From Siphonodentalium dalli (taxonomy: Eukaryota; Mollusca; Scaphopoda; Gadilida; Siphonodentaliidae), in contig CP136066.1 of assembly GCA_032622095.1 (NCBI GenBank), positions 174,593,164 to 174,657,163 of the forward strand: a stretch of DNA of 64,000 nt, read 5' to 3'. The translations under genes and the position numbers were made by a program. This document shows, one piece after another, positions 21,385 to 33,967 of this stretch (positions are counted from its first letter, which is position 1; every line of letters starts with the position of its first letter). The notes beneath the pieces are model-generated. The model worked only from the letters and a program-made list of their open reading frames with translations, was not told where the DNA came from and did not search any database.

Positions 21385-23648
21385 ATGGAAACCAAGAATG
21401 TGGTAATCTTTTCTCCATACTGCGACAAGGCTGAGGCTTATCGGAGGATCTTGGTAAGCTACTTTTCATGAATTTGAACCGAATTTTTCTTTCAGATTTA
21501 TCCTTTCAGAGTCTGATTGAGTTTTTAGAAAATCCTGGCGACTTTCATGTTTATTAGAATACCACACTTTTTCATGTGCATCAAACTATATGTTAATTAT
21601 ATACCGCTATCCCTGTGAACCTGAAATCATGCACACACAAACAATAAATAAACAGAAAACAAATAACGGCGTATTTTCATATCTTTTGTGTTTCAAACAA
21701 AATTTTTCTCTATTAATGCATGCTATACCTATTTTTTTCAGGAGGTACCTATTACACCACAGACAAGTGTCCAGTGCACTAGGCAGGCGGAATGTAGAAT
21801 ATTGGACACCTTGGACAATGACTGTGAGTTATGTTTATGTATATTTTTGTCATATCCATTTGTTGAATGCCATCGCTAACTCTCGCCATCAAATAAACTT
21901 GGATGTATCATTGGATTCATCTTAAAGACATTTCTGCATGATTTCACTTTTCTTCCTACGTTGAATGCTCTGTCAGTTGATTCCAGCCTGTAATTTTAAT
22001 AAAGTTTGCTCTTCCGAATTTGAAGACAAATCCATTTTCTGCATAACTCCAATTATTTACAAGTATCCATAAAGGTAATTATTAAAATCAAGAAATATGT
22101 AATTTGTGCAATAATAATACCGATATCCTGAAAGGTGCCCCTTTTTCTCAAGTACACCGTTTTTCTAACTCAACACAATGCTGATGCAAAAACATATAAG
22201 CCCGAACTGTGCTTAACTGAGCTTTTTTCCATACTGACAATTTAAATTTGAGTTGAAAAATTCAAACATTGGGTATAACTTTAATTTTCTCTTTCAGACG
22301 AACACACATCTTTTGCGGGCGAATTCTCAGAGAGACCAGCAGACTCAGCAGATATCGGCTTCTCACCAACATCGACATCTACCCCGCCACACGACGTCAC
22401 CAGATCGCGGACATCCAGCCTCGATTCCAGTTTCAATTGCCCATCCTCCCTAACCCAATCACGTGACCTCACACGAGAATCCAAGAAAGCCATCGACGCC
22501 GAAAACATGAAGAAGCCGCGGCGTTTCTCATTCACGGATGACCAAGTCGAGACATTACGAGAACGGTATGAGATGAACAAATACCCAGACACCGAGCAGA
22601 TGGAAGAACTGGCTTCTAAGATTGGAGTTTCAGCTAAAAGTATCAAGGTGAGTCCTATCATATTTAAATACCGTGTTGACCATTCTACTTCCAAGGACAC
22701 TTTCGAATAAATTTACATTTAAAAGGACATGGACGAGCAAACGTACAAATTTATTTTTAATCGCAATAGCAGAACCAACAATATCGGAACCTGGCCGTAT
22801 GCGTGTGACCTGGCGTCACCACTATAGGACAAGACTGTATAGACATATAATCCAATGTGATTTATAATCTAACAGTGGTTTCAAGTACAACTTGTGTGAT
22901 TATTACAAATATTTACATGCATATTTATATAACATTTATTATAAATTTGACATGGGTACATATACTCTCTTAACTTGATAGAGGTTAACAATACCGGTAC
23001 TACAGTAATTCACCATTGCATTGTGTTGCGTAGATGACTAACTACCATGGAAATCAAATATAAACAATTGTTTGATACGAAAAATATTGACTGATTGTGT
23101 GTAATAAATACAGAACCGCAAAGCCATGTGAAGGAGGTGAACTTTATCGCACTCGTTTGTTATGCCACAAGTTACAACTCGAGCCTGACGCCTCTAGCCG
23201 TCGTTGTAACATTGTGCCACAACAAAACCGTGCGATAACGTTCACTACATCCACACGATGTGTGGTTCTGTCTATAACACACATGTTGGTATATTTGAAC
23301 TGCAGACAATAGAAAAGAAAAGTGTAGCACCAATAAAGGGAAAGTATGAAACTTTAGCAACATTTGCTTTTTAAATTTCAGATCTGGTTCACAAACAGAA
23401 GATACAGGTCTAAGCCGAAGAATCCCAAGATGTCGCCACCAGCACTCAACCCTCTTCAACCAACATTCAACCAACTGCAACGAGATGCACTCCTACATAT
23501 GCAGTTCCAATCGGCTAGCATTAGGGTCCGCCACCCACTCGATAGTCGTGCTGCCGCGTCCCTCCGTCAGCCACACCTACAAGTCACCAGCCATCCTAGT
23601 TTCTACTGGTCGATGATGAGCTCTTACCCAATGCTACCTCTCGTTTAA
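21385..23648 (+). CDS. PRD-like homeobox protein 1 (T50 homeodomain), 4 exons, 255 aa
   Basis: Exons are 21385-21453, 21742-21823, 22298-22647 and 23382-23648, with GT-AG introns in phases 0, 1 and 0 (288, 474 and 734 bases). The start METKNVVIFSPY has context AAAATGG. The 60-residue homeodomain covers residues 122-181: F8, L16, Y20, W48, F49, N51 and R53 are in place, helix 3 reads SAKSIKIWFTNRRYRSK, and position 50 is threonine. YPD in loop 1, EELASKIG and the intron between positions 46 and 47 are PRD-class traits, but there is no paired domain or clear octapeptide. The N-terminal region (residues 52-120) is Ser/Thr-rich; the C-terminus ends in an aromatic FYWSMMSSYPMLPLV. It is presumably a nuclear sequence-specific transcription factor. 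Four tandem paralogues share this structure. The family name is not recognised. Confidence 0.9.
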
Positions 23649-23748
23649 TTGGTGTGCGCTCCCCGTAAACACCCTTTGATAAATACGTTTCGATATTGTA
23701 ACTTGTTATGTTTTCTGTTATGTGATGTTATTGTTAGTTTATATTAAA

Positions 23749-23754
23749 AATAAA
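23749..23754 (+). other. Poly(A) signal of homeobox gene 1
   Basis: AATAAA lies about 100 bases after the stop codon, in the stretch TATTAAAAATAAAATATG, and is conserved in genes 1, 2 and 3. Confidence 0.7.
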
Positions 23755-23881
23755 ATATGAAAAACAGATTCATGTATTTTTGAGATATATTTCTTCACTC
23801 AGATTCACGAACTGAGCCTATGAGCTTACATATACCCCATCCACGATCTAACACCCAAAAATTACTATTTATTTCTGCTGC

Positions 23882-23898
23882 GGGGGGGGGGGGGGGGG
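23882..23898 (+). repeat. G17 tract at the unit A/B junction
   Basis: Seventeen consecutive G residues sit directly before the start of unit B. A matching G18 tract sits at the B/C junction and an interrupted G-rich tract at the C/D junction. Confidence 0.95.
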
Positions 23899-24822
23899 TC
23901 GGTGAACAATATTTTATTTCAGTCAAGGAACCACCCTTCTAAACTCAGAGCTTTTAGATTTAGATTTTTGAAATCCATTTATTTTCTGCACCTCGAATAA
24001 TTTATTTTTGACAGCCCAGCAACAAATCTACCGCTAATATTTACGGAAATGCACGGACGCCGTAACGAGAACTGGGATGTCGCATTTTGCGGTGTTCGGA
24101 AATGATTCTCTGAATAAAAGACAACGAAAATAATCGCCAGAAACAAAATGTACAGTAATTATCTGGTGATAGTTGGCATGCGGTTAAATATGTATAATTA
24201 TTCCCGATACAGTGCCATGTTTTATGCATTAACATAGACAAGTTATATAATACTATGTCGATCACACGTGGAAGAAGATGTTTGTTTACATTTGTGGTGA
24301 CACATGCTGAGGAATTCCAGATCAAACCAGGCATAACCATATATGGAATTCAAGGTGTAGAATATATATAGATATAATAGGTCTGAGTTTTGAAGGGTGC
24401 ATGTGTTCCGCGACTCAAAACAAATATTTCTCACCCTGACACAGAATAAATAGTAATTTAAGGGTATTAAATCAGACAGAACATCTTTAAATTGTCCCAA
24501 TTGTATTAGCCTTTCGTCGGGCAGGCTTTATCAGTTGGGCTCACCTCGAACCATGCGCTTATATTAGCAGATGTGCGAATATCAAATCTTCAAACGAATG
24601 CAAAAGCCGATGATTTGAACTTGGAGATTTCCGTTCAAATATAACTTCCTGGCGACCTGTTTTTTTTTTGGGGCATATTCAGTGTTTCGTGGTGAAAACT
24701 TAGGTTTTTTTGTGGAACCAGTGACGTGACGACATGTAGTGAGAATCTCACCCCCATCTTCGGTCAAGCTGCTCAATTGGAAATTTCAGACCGAAAATAG
24801 GGTGAATTTTCTCAAAGTTTAA

Positions 24823-25224
24823 AGATACACTTTCCGAGTTGACACCATACAACCACACGTCGACAAAAGATTGTAATTATATCTGACCCATGAGGTCATT
24901 AATACGACATTTTGATTGCCAGACATCGATTTTGAAATGTTTTAACATGTTATGATTTTTTGTCAGCCTATTCCAATGATCACCTCTTATAAAGAGCGTT
25001 AATGCTTGTGTTGCCGCCCCAAAAGCGGTAGATAATAAAGAGCGTTCTATGTTATGAGCTTTTGTGATTGTATTCGACGTATTGCTTATGGGTGATTTTT
25101 TAAATGGATTTTCGTGATGCAGATGTGATACAAATGATGAGCGCAAGTATTTTTCATTCGCCTGGTAAGCAAAAAATTAATTAGAAATTCTGAATTATTT
25201 GGCATCAAATCGGACAGGGCATCT
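24823..25224. mobile_element. TTAA-flanked MITE family III, unit B copy
   Basis: Bounded by TTAA on both sides. Left end AGATACACTTTCCGAGTTGA, right end GGACAGGGCATCT. Orthologous in position to the copies in the other units. Confidence 0.7.
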
Positions 25225-26367
25225 TTAATTTTCCATCCAACATTAAATAGATGTTTTGATCAAGAACAGGATATATTCAGTCACATAATTGTCGACTAGA
25301 ATTGCCATCATGCAGTCAGAAAAATGTTAACCATGGATAAGGCGGCGTTATGTGGATTTCCCACCACGACAGTTGTAATTTGAGAGATCATTTGGAAAAT
25401 TCAATCTCAAACCGGTGAAAATATGTTTTTCAGAGTCTATGAGTTTTGTTCCTCTAAGAACCGTCCCCTGCAAAGTTATGACGCCACTTTTGTGTAAACT
25501 TTTCAGTGCAGGAAATTTGATTGTATATAAAATATCGTATATATGTTTTGCATGTTACCCATTAATTTGGGTCTTCGCAATAAGGCATTCATTCAAACAA
25601 ACGAAAGACCTGTACATGCACTGTATATACCCCAATTGAGATCCACTCGCAATACAAGAGGAATAACTCCAGTGTACACGCGATATTTGAGTTTATTTCA
25701 TCACCAGTTTGATATGGATGCACCGTCACCGCCGACCAAAATACCAAATAAGAGGTGGCAAATCTCCCCATTATGTGGTTGCGATTACTCTTTCCTCATT
25801 AGGGGAGAGACTGCCCCTCCTGGTGGAGGCAATTAACTTACCCTAAACAATAGGCAGATAATTGCCATTTTTTGGTGGCAGTGTTGCCACTTTTTGGGGG
25901 CAATTTTACCACTTAAGGGGCAATGTTCCAAGCTATGGAAAAACCTACAAATGAGATTATGTATGCAGCCTTGGTGATAGTTTGATTCACATTATGTGTG
26001 CGACCAAAATTCGCCACAGTGTACCTGACATCCGCGGTTTACGAGTTAAGATTGAACAAATCAGAAATGAAGAAATAGGCATACTCAATGTCAGTGTCGT
26101 GTTTCTATGGATACAACACATCAGATCGGCAGAAATTCGCCACATATCTACAGTTAACCACATGTATACCCAACCGACGCCATTCACTCCATCAACATCG
26201 TAGTGAGCTGCATGCTATAATAACATTACTGTGTCGTTTGACTATATACTGACAACAAACGACCAAACAGCACACGAGGGTGAGGTGTGGTTATACCAAC
26301 AATGACAATATTTTCTAGCAGACGTTGTCAACTTTTGTGAAAACAATGCAATTCACTGAGTCATCAA

Positions 26368-26558
26368 CTGAGTCAATCAACTGAATTCGGCATGACATAA
26401 CTGATTGACCTGTGGATCACGTGTCGCGTGCCAAAAGCATCACGCAGGCTTTAAATAATTTGAATTGGTATAAAGGATGCGCATCAGATCACCGAGTTAT
26501 TAAGCATTTAGCCATAGATTAAGACTGAATATAAATTGACAACAGCAAAATTGCTAAA
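26368..26558 (+). promoter_or_regulatory. Putative promoter of homeobox gene 2
   Basis: TATAAA at 26469-26474, 90 bases before the ATG; GTCAATCA at 26372-26379, TGATTGAC at 26402-26409 and CACGTG at 26418-26423, in the same order and spacing as before gene 1. Relative to gene 1, a five-base GAATT insertion precedes the TATA box. Confidence 0.55.
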
Positions 26559-28822
26559 ATGGAAACCAAGAATGTGGTAATCTTTTCTCCATACTGCGAC
26601 AAGGCTGAGGCTTATCGGAGGATCTTGGTAAGCTTCTTTTCATGAATTTGAACCGAATTTTTCTTTCAGATTTATCCTTTCAGAGTCTGATTGAGTTTTT
26701 AGAAAATCCTGGCGACTTTCATGTTTATTAGAATACCACACTTTTTCATGTGCATCAAACTATATGTTAATTATATACCGCTATCCCTGTGAACCTGAAA
26801 TCATGCACACACAAACAATAAATAAACAGAAAACAAATAACGGCGTATTTTCATATCTTTTGTGTTTCAAACAAAATTTTTCTCTATTAATGCATGCTAT
26901 ACCTATTTTTTTCAGGAGGTACCTATTACACCACAGACAAGTGTCCAGTGCACTAGGCAGGCGGAATGTAGAATATTGGACACCTTGGACAATGACTGTG
27001 AGTTATGTTTATGTATATTTTTGTCATATCCATTTGTTGAATGCCATCGCTAACTCTCGCCATCAAATAAACTTGGATGTATCATTGTATTCATCTTAAA
27101 GACATTTCTGCATGATTTCACTTTTCTTCCCACGTTGAATGCTCTGTCAGTTGATTCCAGCCTGTAATTTTAATAAAGTTTGCTCTTCCGAATTTGAAGA
27201 CAAATCCATTTTCTGCATAACTCCAATTATTTACAAGTATCCATAAAGGTAATTATTAAAATCAAGAAATATGTAATTTGTGCAATAATAATACCGATAT
27301 CCTGAAAGGTGCCCCCTTTTCTCAAGTACACCGTTTTTCTAACTCAACACAATGCTGATGCAAAAACATATAAGCCCGAACTGTGCTTAACTGAGCTTTT
27401 TTCCATACTGACAATTTAAATTTGAGTTGAAAAATTCAAACATTGGGTATAACTTTAATTTTCTCTTTCAGACGAACACACATCTTTTGCGGGCGAATTC
27501 TCAGAGAGACCAGCAGACTCAGCAGATATCGGCTTCTCACCAACATCGACATCTACCCCGCCACACGACGTCACCAGATCGCGGACATCCAGCCTCGATT
27601 CCAGTTTCAATTGCCCATCCTCCCTAACCCAATCACGTGACCTCACACGGGAATCCAAGAAAGCCATCGACGCCGAAAACATGAAGAAGCCGCGGCGTTT
27701 CTCATTCACGGATGACCAAGTCGAGATATTACGAGAACGGTATGAGATGAACAAATACCCAGACACCGAGCAGATGGAAGAACTGGCTTCTAAGATTGGA
27801 GTTTCAGCTAAAAGTATCAAGGTGAGTCCTATCATATTTAAATACCGTGTTGACCATTCTACTTCCAAGGACACTTTCGAATAAATTTACATTTAAAAGG
27901 ACATGGACGAGCAAACGTACAAATTTATTTTTAATCGCAATAGCAGAACCAACAATATCGGAACCTGGCCGTATGCGTGTGACCCGGCGTCACCACTATA
28001 GGACAAGACTGTATAGACATATAATCCAATGTGATTTATAATCTAACAGTGGTTTCAAGTACAACTTGTGTGATTATTACAAATATTTACATGCATATTT
28101 ATATAACATTTATTATAAATTTGACATGGGTACATATACTCTCTTAACTTGATAGAGGTTAACACTACCGGTACTACAGTAATTCACCATTGCATTGTGT
28201 TGCGTAGATGACTAACTACCATGGAAATCAAATATAAACAATTGTTTGATACGAAAAATATTGACTGATTGTGTGTAATAAATACAGAACCGCAAAGCGA
28301 TGTGAAGGAGGTGAACTTTATCGCACTCGTTTGTTATGCCACAAGTTACAACTCGAGCCTGACGACTCTAGCCGTCGTTGTAACATTGTGCCACAACAAA
28401 ACCGTGCGATAACGTTCACTACATCCACACGATGTGTGGTTCTGTCTATAACACACATGTTGGTATATTTGAACTGCAGACAATAGAAAAGAAAAGTGTA
28501 GCACCAATAAAGGGAAAGTATGAAACTTTAGCAACATTTGCTTTTTAAATTTCAGATCTGGTTCACAAACAGAAGATACAGGTCTAAGCCGAAGAATCCC
28601 AAGATGTCGCCACCAGCACTCAACCCTCTTCAACCAACATTCAACCAACTGCAACGAGATGCACTCCTACATATGCAGTTCCAATCGGCTAGCATTAGGG
28701 TCCGCCACCCACTCGATAGTCGTGCTGCCGCGTCCCTCCGTCAGCCACACCTACAAGTCACCAGCCATCCTAGTTTCTACTGGTCGATGATGAGCTCTTA
28801 CCCAATGCTACCTCTCGTTTAA
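26559..28822 (+). CDS. PRD-like homeobox protein 2 (T50 homeodomain), 4 exons, 255 aa
   Basis: Exons are 26559-26627, 26916-26997, 27472-27821 and 28556-28822, exactly 5174 bases from those of gene 1, with identical intron lengths and splice sites. By eye only about a dozen substitutions separate the two gene bodies over about 2.5 kb. In the coding region I see one amino-acid change, T15I in homeodomain helix 1, plus a synonymous CGA/CGG change. The homeodomain lies at residues 122-181 and keeps T50, N51 and R53. The gene is intact, with TATA box and AATAAA, so nothing suggests a pseudogene. It is either a very recent duplicate of gene 1 or has been homogenised with it. Confidence 0.9.
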
Positions 28823-28922
28823 TTAGTGTGCGCTCCCCGTAAACACCCTTTGATAAATACGTTTCGATATTGTAACTTGTTATGTTTTCTGTTATGTGAT
28901 GTTATTGTTAGTTTATATTAAA

Positions 28923-28928
28923 AATAAA
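28923..28928 (+). other. Poly(A) signal of homeobox gene 2
   Basis: AATAAA at the position equivalent to that of gene 1 (offset 5174). Confidence 0.7.
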
Positions 28929-29055
28929 ATATGAAAAACAGATTCATGTATTTTTGAGATATATTTCTTCACTCAGATTCACGAACTGAGCCTATGAGCT
29001 TACAGATACCCCATCCACGATCTAACACCCAAAAATTACTATTTATTTCTGCTGC

Positions 29056-29073
29056 GGGGGGGGGGGGGGGGGG
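29056..29073 (+). repeat. G18 tract at the unit B/C junction
   Basis: Eighteen consecutive G residues directly before unit C, one longer than the tract before unit B. Confidence 0.95.
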
Positions 29074-29996
29074 TCGGTGAACAATATTTTATTTCAGTCA
29101 AGGAACCACCCTTCTAAACTCAGAGCTTTTAGATTTAGATTTTTGAAATCCATTTATTTTCTGCACCTCGAATAATTTATTTTTGACAGCCCAGCAACAA
29201 ATCTACCGCTAATATTTACGGAAATGCACGGACGCCGTAACGAGAACTGGGATGTCGCATTTTGCGGTGTTCGGAAATGATTCTCTGAATAAAAGACAAC
29301 GAAAATAATCGCCAGAAACAAAATGTACAGTAATTATCTGGTGATAGTTGGCATGCGGTTAAATATGTATAATTATTCCCGATACAGTGCCATGTTTTAT
29401 GCATTAACATAGACAAGTTATATAATACTATGTCGATCACACGTGGAAGAAGATGTTTGTTTACATTTGTGGTGACACATGCTGAGGAATTCCAGATCAA
29501 ACCAGGCATAACCATATATGGAATTCAAGGTGTAGAATATATATAGATATAATAGGTCTGAGTTTTGAAGGGTGCATGTGTTCCGCGACTCAAAACAAAT
29601 ATTTCTCACCCTGACACAGAATAAATAGTAATTTAAGGGTATTAAATCAGACAGAACATCTTTAAATTGTCCCAATTGTATTAGCCTTTCGTCGGGCAGG
29701 CTTTATCAGTTGGGCTCACCTCGAACCATGCGCTTATATTAGCAGATGTGCGAATATCAAATCTTCAAACGAATGCAAAAGCCGATGATTTGAACTTGGA
29801 GATTTCCGTTCAAATATAACTTCCTGGCGACCTGTTTTTTTTGGGGGCATATTCAGTGTTTCGTGGTGAAAACTTAGGTTTTTTTGTGGAACCAGTGACG
29901 TGACGACATGTAGTGAGAATCTCACACCCGTCTTCGGTCAAGCTGCTCAATTGGAAATTTCAGACCGAAAATAGGCTGAATTTTCTCAAAGTTTAA

Positions 29997-30402
29997 AGAT
30001 GCACTTTCCGAGTTGACACCATAAAACCACACGTCGTCAAAAGATTGTAATTATATCTGACCCATGAGGTCATTAATACGACGTTTTGATTGCCATGAAG
30101 ACATCGATTTTGAAATGTTTTAACACGTTATGAATTTTTATCAGCCTACCCCAGTGATCACCTCTTATAAAGAGCGTTAATGCTTCTGTTGCCGCCCCAA
30201 AAGCGGTAGATAATAAAGAGCGTTCTATGTTATGAGCTTTTGTGATTGTATTCGACGTATTGCTTATGGGTTATTTTTTAAATGGATTTTCGTGATGCAG
30301 ATGTGATACAAATGATGAGCGCAAGTATTTTTCATTCGCCTGGTAAGCAAAAAATTAATTAGAAATTCTGAATTATTTGGCATCAAATCGGACAGGGCAT
30401 CT
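29997..30402. mobile_element. TTAA-flanked MITE family III, unit C copy
   Basis: Left flank TTAA is intact; the right flank has changed to TGAA (30403 onward, GGGCATCTTGAATTTTCC). Otherwise nearly identical to the unit B copy. Confidence 0.7.
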
Positions 30403-31548
30403 TGAATTTTCCATCCAACATCAAATGGATGTTTTGATCAAGAACAGGATATATTCAGTCACACAATAATTGTCGACTAGAATTGCCATCATGCAGTCAG
30501 AAAAATGCTAACCATGGATGGGCGGCGTTATGTGGATTTCCCACCCGCGACAGTTGTAATTTGAGAGATCATTTGGAAAATTCAATCTCAAACCGGTGAA
30601 AATATGTTTTTCAGAGTCTATGAGTTTTGTTCCTCTAAGAACCGTCCCCTGCAAAGTTATGACGCCACTTTTGTGTAAACTTTTCAGTGCAGGAAATTTG
30701 ATTGTATATAAAATATCGTATATATGTTTTGCATGTTACCCATTAATTTGGGTCTTCGCAATAAGGCATTCATTCAAACAAACGAAAGACCTGTACATGC
30801 ACTGTATATACCCCAATTGAGATCCACTCGCAATACAAGAGGAATAACTCCAGTGTACACGCGATATTTGAGTTTATTTCATCACCAGTTTGATATGAAT
30901 GCACCGTCACCACCGACCAAAATACCAAATAAGAGGTGGCAAATCTCCCCATTATGTGGTTGCGATTACTCTTTCCTCATTAGGGGAGAGACTGCCCCTC
31001 CTGGTGGAGGCAATTAACTTACCCTAAACAATAGGCAGATAATTGCCATTTTTTGGTGGCAGTGTTGCCACTTTTTGGGGGCAATTTTACCACTTAAGGG
31101 GCAATGTTCCAAGCTATGGAAAAACCTACAAATGAGATTATGCATGCAGCCTTGGTGATAGTTTGATTCACATTATGTGTGCGACCAAAATTCGCCACAG
31201 TGTACCTGACATCCGCGGTTTACGAGTTAAGATTGAACAAATCAGAAATGAAGAAATAGGCATACTAAATGTCAGTGTCGTGTTTCTATGGATACAACAC
31301 ATCAGATCGGCAGAAATTCGCCACATATCTACAGTTAACCACATGTATACCCAACCGACGCCATTCACTCCATCAACATCGTAGTGAGCTGCATGCTATA
31401 ATAACATTACTGTGTCGTTTGACTATATACTGACAACAAACGACCAAACAGCACACGAGGGTGAGGTGTGGTTATACCAACAATGACAATATTTTCTTGC
31501 AGACGTTGTCAACTTTTGTGAAAACAATGCAATTCACTGAGTCATCAA

Positions 31549-31739
31549 CTGAGTCAATCAACTGAATTCGGCATGACATAACTGATTGACCTGTGGATCA
31601 CGTGTCGCGTGCCAAAAGCATCACGCAGGCTTTAAATAATTTGAATTGGTATAAAGGATGCGCATCCGATCACCGAGTTATTAAGCATTTAGCCATAGAT
31701 TAAGACTGAATATAAATTGACAACAGCAAAATTGCTAAA
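31549..31739 (+). promoter_or_regulatory. Putative promoter of homeobox gene 3
   Basis: TATAAA at 31650-31655, 90 bases before the ATG; GTCAATCA at 31553-31560, TGATTGAC at 31583-31590 and CACGTG at 31599-31604. Nearly identical to the promoter of gene 2. Confidence 0.55.
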
Positions 31740-33867
31740 ATGGAAACCAAGAATGTGGTAATCTTTTCTCCATACTGCGACAAGGCTGAGGCTTATCGGA
31801 GGATCTTGGTAAGCTACTTTTCATGAATTTGAACCGAATTTTTCTTTCAGATTTATCCTTTCAGAGTCTGATAGAGTTTTTAGAAAATCCTGGCGACTTT
31901 CATGTTTATTAGAATACCACACTTTTTCATGTGCATCAAACTATATGTTAATTATATACCGCTATCCCTGTGAACCTGAAATCATGCACACACAAACAAT
32001 AAATAAACAAAAAACAAATAACGCAGGCCTTAAATAACAAAGATACCGGGTACATTTGTACACGAGTATGGTGACAATAATCGGCGTATTTTCATATCTT
32101 TTGTGTTTCCAACAACATTTTTCTCTATTAATGCATGCTATATCTATCTTTTTCAGGAGGTACATATCACACCACAGACAAGTGTCCAGTGCACTAGGCA
32201 GGCGGAATGTAAAATATTGGACACCTTGGACAATGACTGTGAGTTATGTTTATGTATATTTTTGTCATATCCATTTGTTGAATGCCATCGCTAACTCTCG
32301 CCATCAAATAAACTGGGTTGTATCATTGGATTCTTCTTAAAGAAATTTCTGCATTATTTCACTTTTCTTCCTACGTTGAATGCTCTGTCAGTTGATTCCA
32401 GACTGTAATTTTAATAAAGTTTGCTCTACCGATTTGAAGACAAATACATTTTCTGCATAATTCCAATTATTTACAAGTACATGTATCCATATAGGTAATT
32501 ATTAAAGTCAAGAAATATGTAATTTGTGCAATAATAATACCGGTATCCTAAAAGGTGCCCCTTTTTCTCAAGTACACCGTTTTTCTAACTCAACACAATG
32601 CTGATGCAAAAACATATAAGCCCGAACTGTGCTTAACTGAGTTTTTTTCCATACTGTCAATTTAAACGATAAAGTTGAAAAATTAAATCATTGGGTATAA
32701 ATTAAATTTTCTCTTTCAGACGAACACACATCTATAGCGGGCGAATTCTCAGAGAGACCAGCAGACTCAGCAGATATCGGCTTCTCACCAACATCGACAT
32801 CTACCCCGGAAGATGACGTCACCAGCTCGCGGATATCCAGCCTCGGTTCCAGTTTCAACTGCCCATCACCCCTAACCCAATCACGTGACATCACAAATGA
32901 TCGGGAATCCAAGAAAGACATCGACGCCGAAAACACGAAGAAGTCACGACGTTTCTCGTTCACGGATGATCAAGTCGAGATATTACGAGAACAGTATGAG
33001 AGGAACAAATATCCAGACACCGAGCAGATGGAGGAACTGGCTTCTAAGATTGGAGTTTCAGCTAAAAGTATCAAGGTGAGTCCTATCACATTTAGACACA
33101 TGTTCCACACTGACCATTCTACTTCTAAAGACACTTTTCGGGTAAATTTACATTTAAAAGGACGATCAAAAGGACATGTATTATTATATTTGAATTGTTA
33201 TGTTTTAATCGCAATAGCAGAACCAACAATATCGGAACATGGCCGTATGCGTGTGACATGGTACCACCGCTGTAAGACAAGACTGTATATACATATAATA
33301 TACTATTAAATTTACATGTAAAAGGACATGGACGATCAAAATTATATTAAATTTGTTATATTTTTGTCGCAATAGCAGAACCAACAGAATAAATCGGAAC
33401 CAGACCGTATGCGTGCGACACGGCGTTACCACTGTAAGACAAGACTGTATAGACATACAGTTTTGGATTCCAAGTAGAAAGGATACACGAGACACATTAT
33501 TTTGACACACATGTTGGTATGTTTGACCTTCAGACAACAGAAACGAACATTCTAGCACAAATAAAGGGAAAGTATGAATCTTCAGCAACATTTTCGTTAA
33601 TTTCAGATCTGGTTCACAAACAGAAGATACAGATCGAAGCCGAAAAATCCCAAGATGTCGCCACCAGCACTCAACCCTCTTCAACCAACACTCAACCAAC
33701 TTCAACGCGATGCTCTCCTACAGATGCAGTTCCAATCGAAAAGTATCAGCCACCCATTCGATGTCCATGCTGCCGCGTTCCTCCGCCAACCACAGCCACC
33801 ACTCACCAGCCATCCTAGTTTCTACTGGCCAATGATGAGCTCATACCCTATGTTACCTCTCGTTTGA
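31740..33867 (+). CDS. PRD-like homeobox protein 3 (T50 homeodomain), 4 exons, 255 aa
   Basis: Exons are 31740-31808, 32157-32238, 32720-33075 and 33607-33867, with introns of 348, 481 and 531 bases in phases 0, 1 and 0. Exon 3 is two codons longer and exon 4 two codons shorter than in genes 1 and 2, so the total is again 255 codons. The homeodomain lies at residues 124-183. Relative to gene 1 it has P3S, T15I, R19Q and M22R, while helix 3 from SAKSIK through WFTNRRYRSK is unchanged. The C-terminal domain shares QSKSISHPFDVHAAAFLRQP with gene 4 instead of the version in genes 1 and 2. Exon 1 and the promoter are of the gene 2 type, so the gene looks chimeric in its history. Confidence 0.9.
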
Positions 33868-33961
33868 TAGGTGCTTGTTCCCAATACAACGCCATTTATT
33901 AAATATGTTTCGGTCTTGTACCTTGTTATGTGATGTGATGTTATTGTTAGTTTATATTAAA

Positions 33962-33967
33962 AATAAA
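33962..33967 (+). other. Poly(A) signal of homeobox gene 3
   Basis: AATAAA in the conserved 3' block, about 100 bases after the stop codon. Confidence 0.7.

Larger units (their letters stand above)
18864..23900 (+). repeat. Tandem homeobox unit A (about 5.04 kb)
   Basis: Starts at GGTGAACAATATTTTATT and ends where the same phrase restarts at 23901. It comprises about 2.5 kb upstream DNA, including a 401-base TTAA element and GGGGGCAATTTTACCACTT-type repeats, then homeobox gene 1. The upstream half is diverged from units B and C, whereas the gene half is nearly identical to unit B. Confidence 0.9.
23901..29075 (+). repeat. Tandem homeobox unit B (about 5.18 kb)
   Basis: Same order as unit A. 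Its gene half (about 26520 onward) is nearly identical to unit A, and its upstream half is nearly identical to unit C. The offset to unit A is exactly 5174 bases across all exon boundaries. Confidence 0.9.

Noticed and set aside
22281-22700. 139-codon minus-strand frame (and equivalents in the other copies)
   Set aside because: It is the antisense shadow of homeobox exon 3; the + strand has splice sites and the homeodomain.
22507-22710. Homeobox gene starting at the internal ATG just before the homeodomain
   Set aside because: Exons 1 and 2 upstream have conserved frames, splice sites and a TATA box in all four copies, and in gene 3 this internal ATG is ACG.
33205-33705. 166-codon minus-strand frame
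   Set aside because: It spans intron 3 and part of exon 4 of homeobox gene 3 in antisense.
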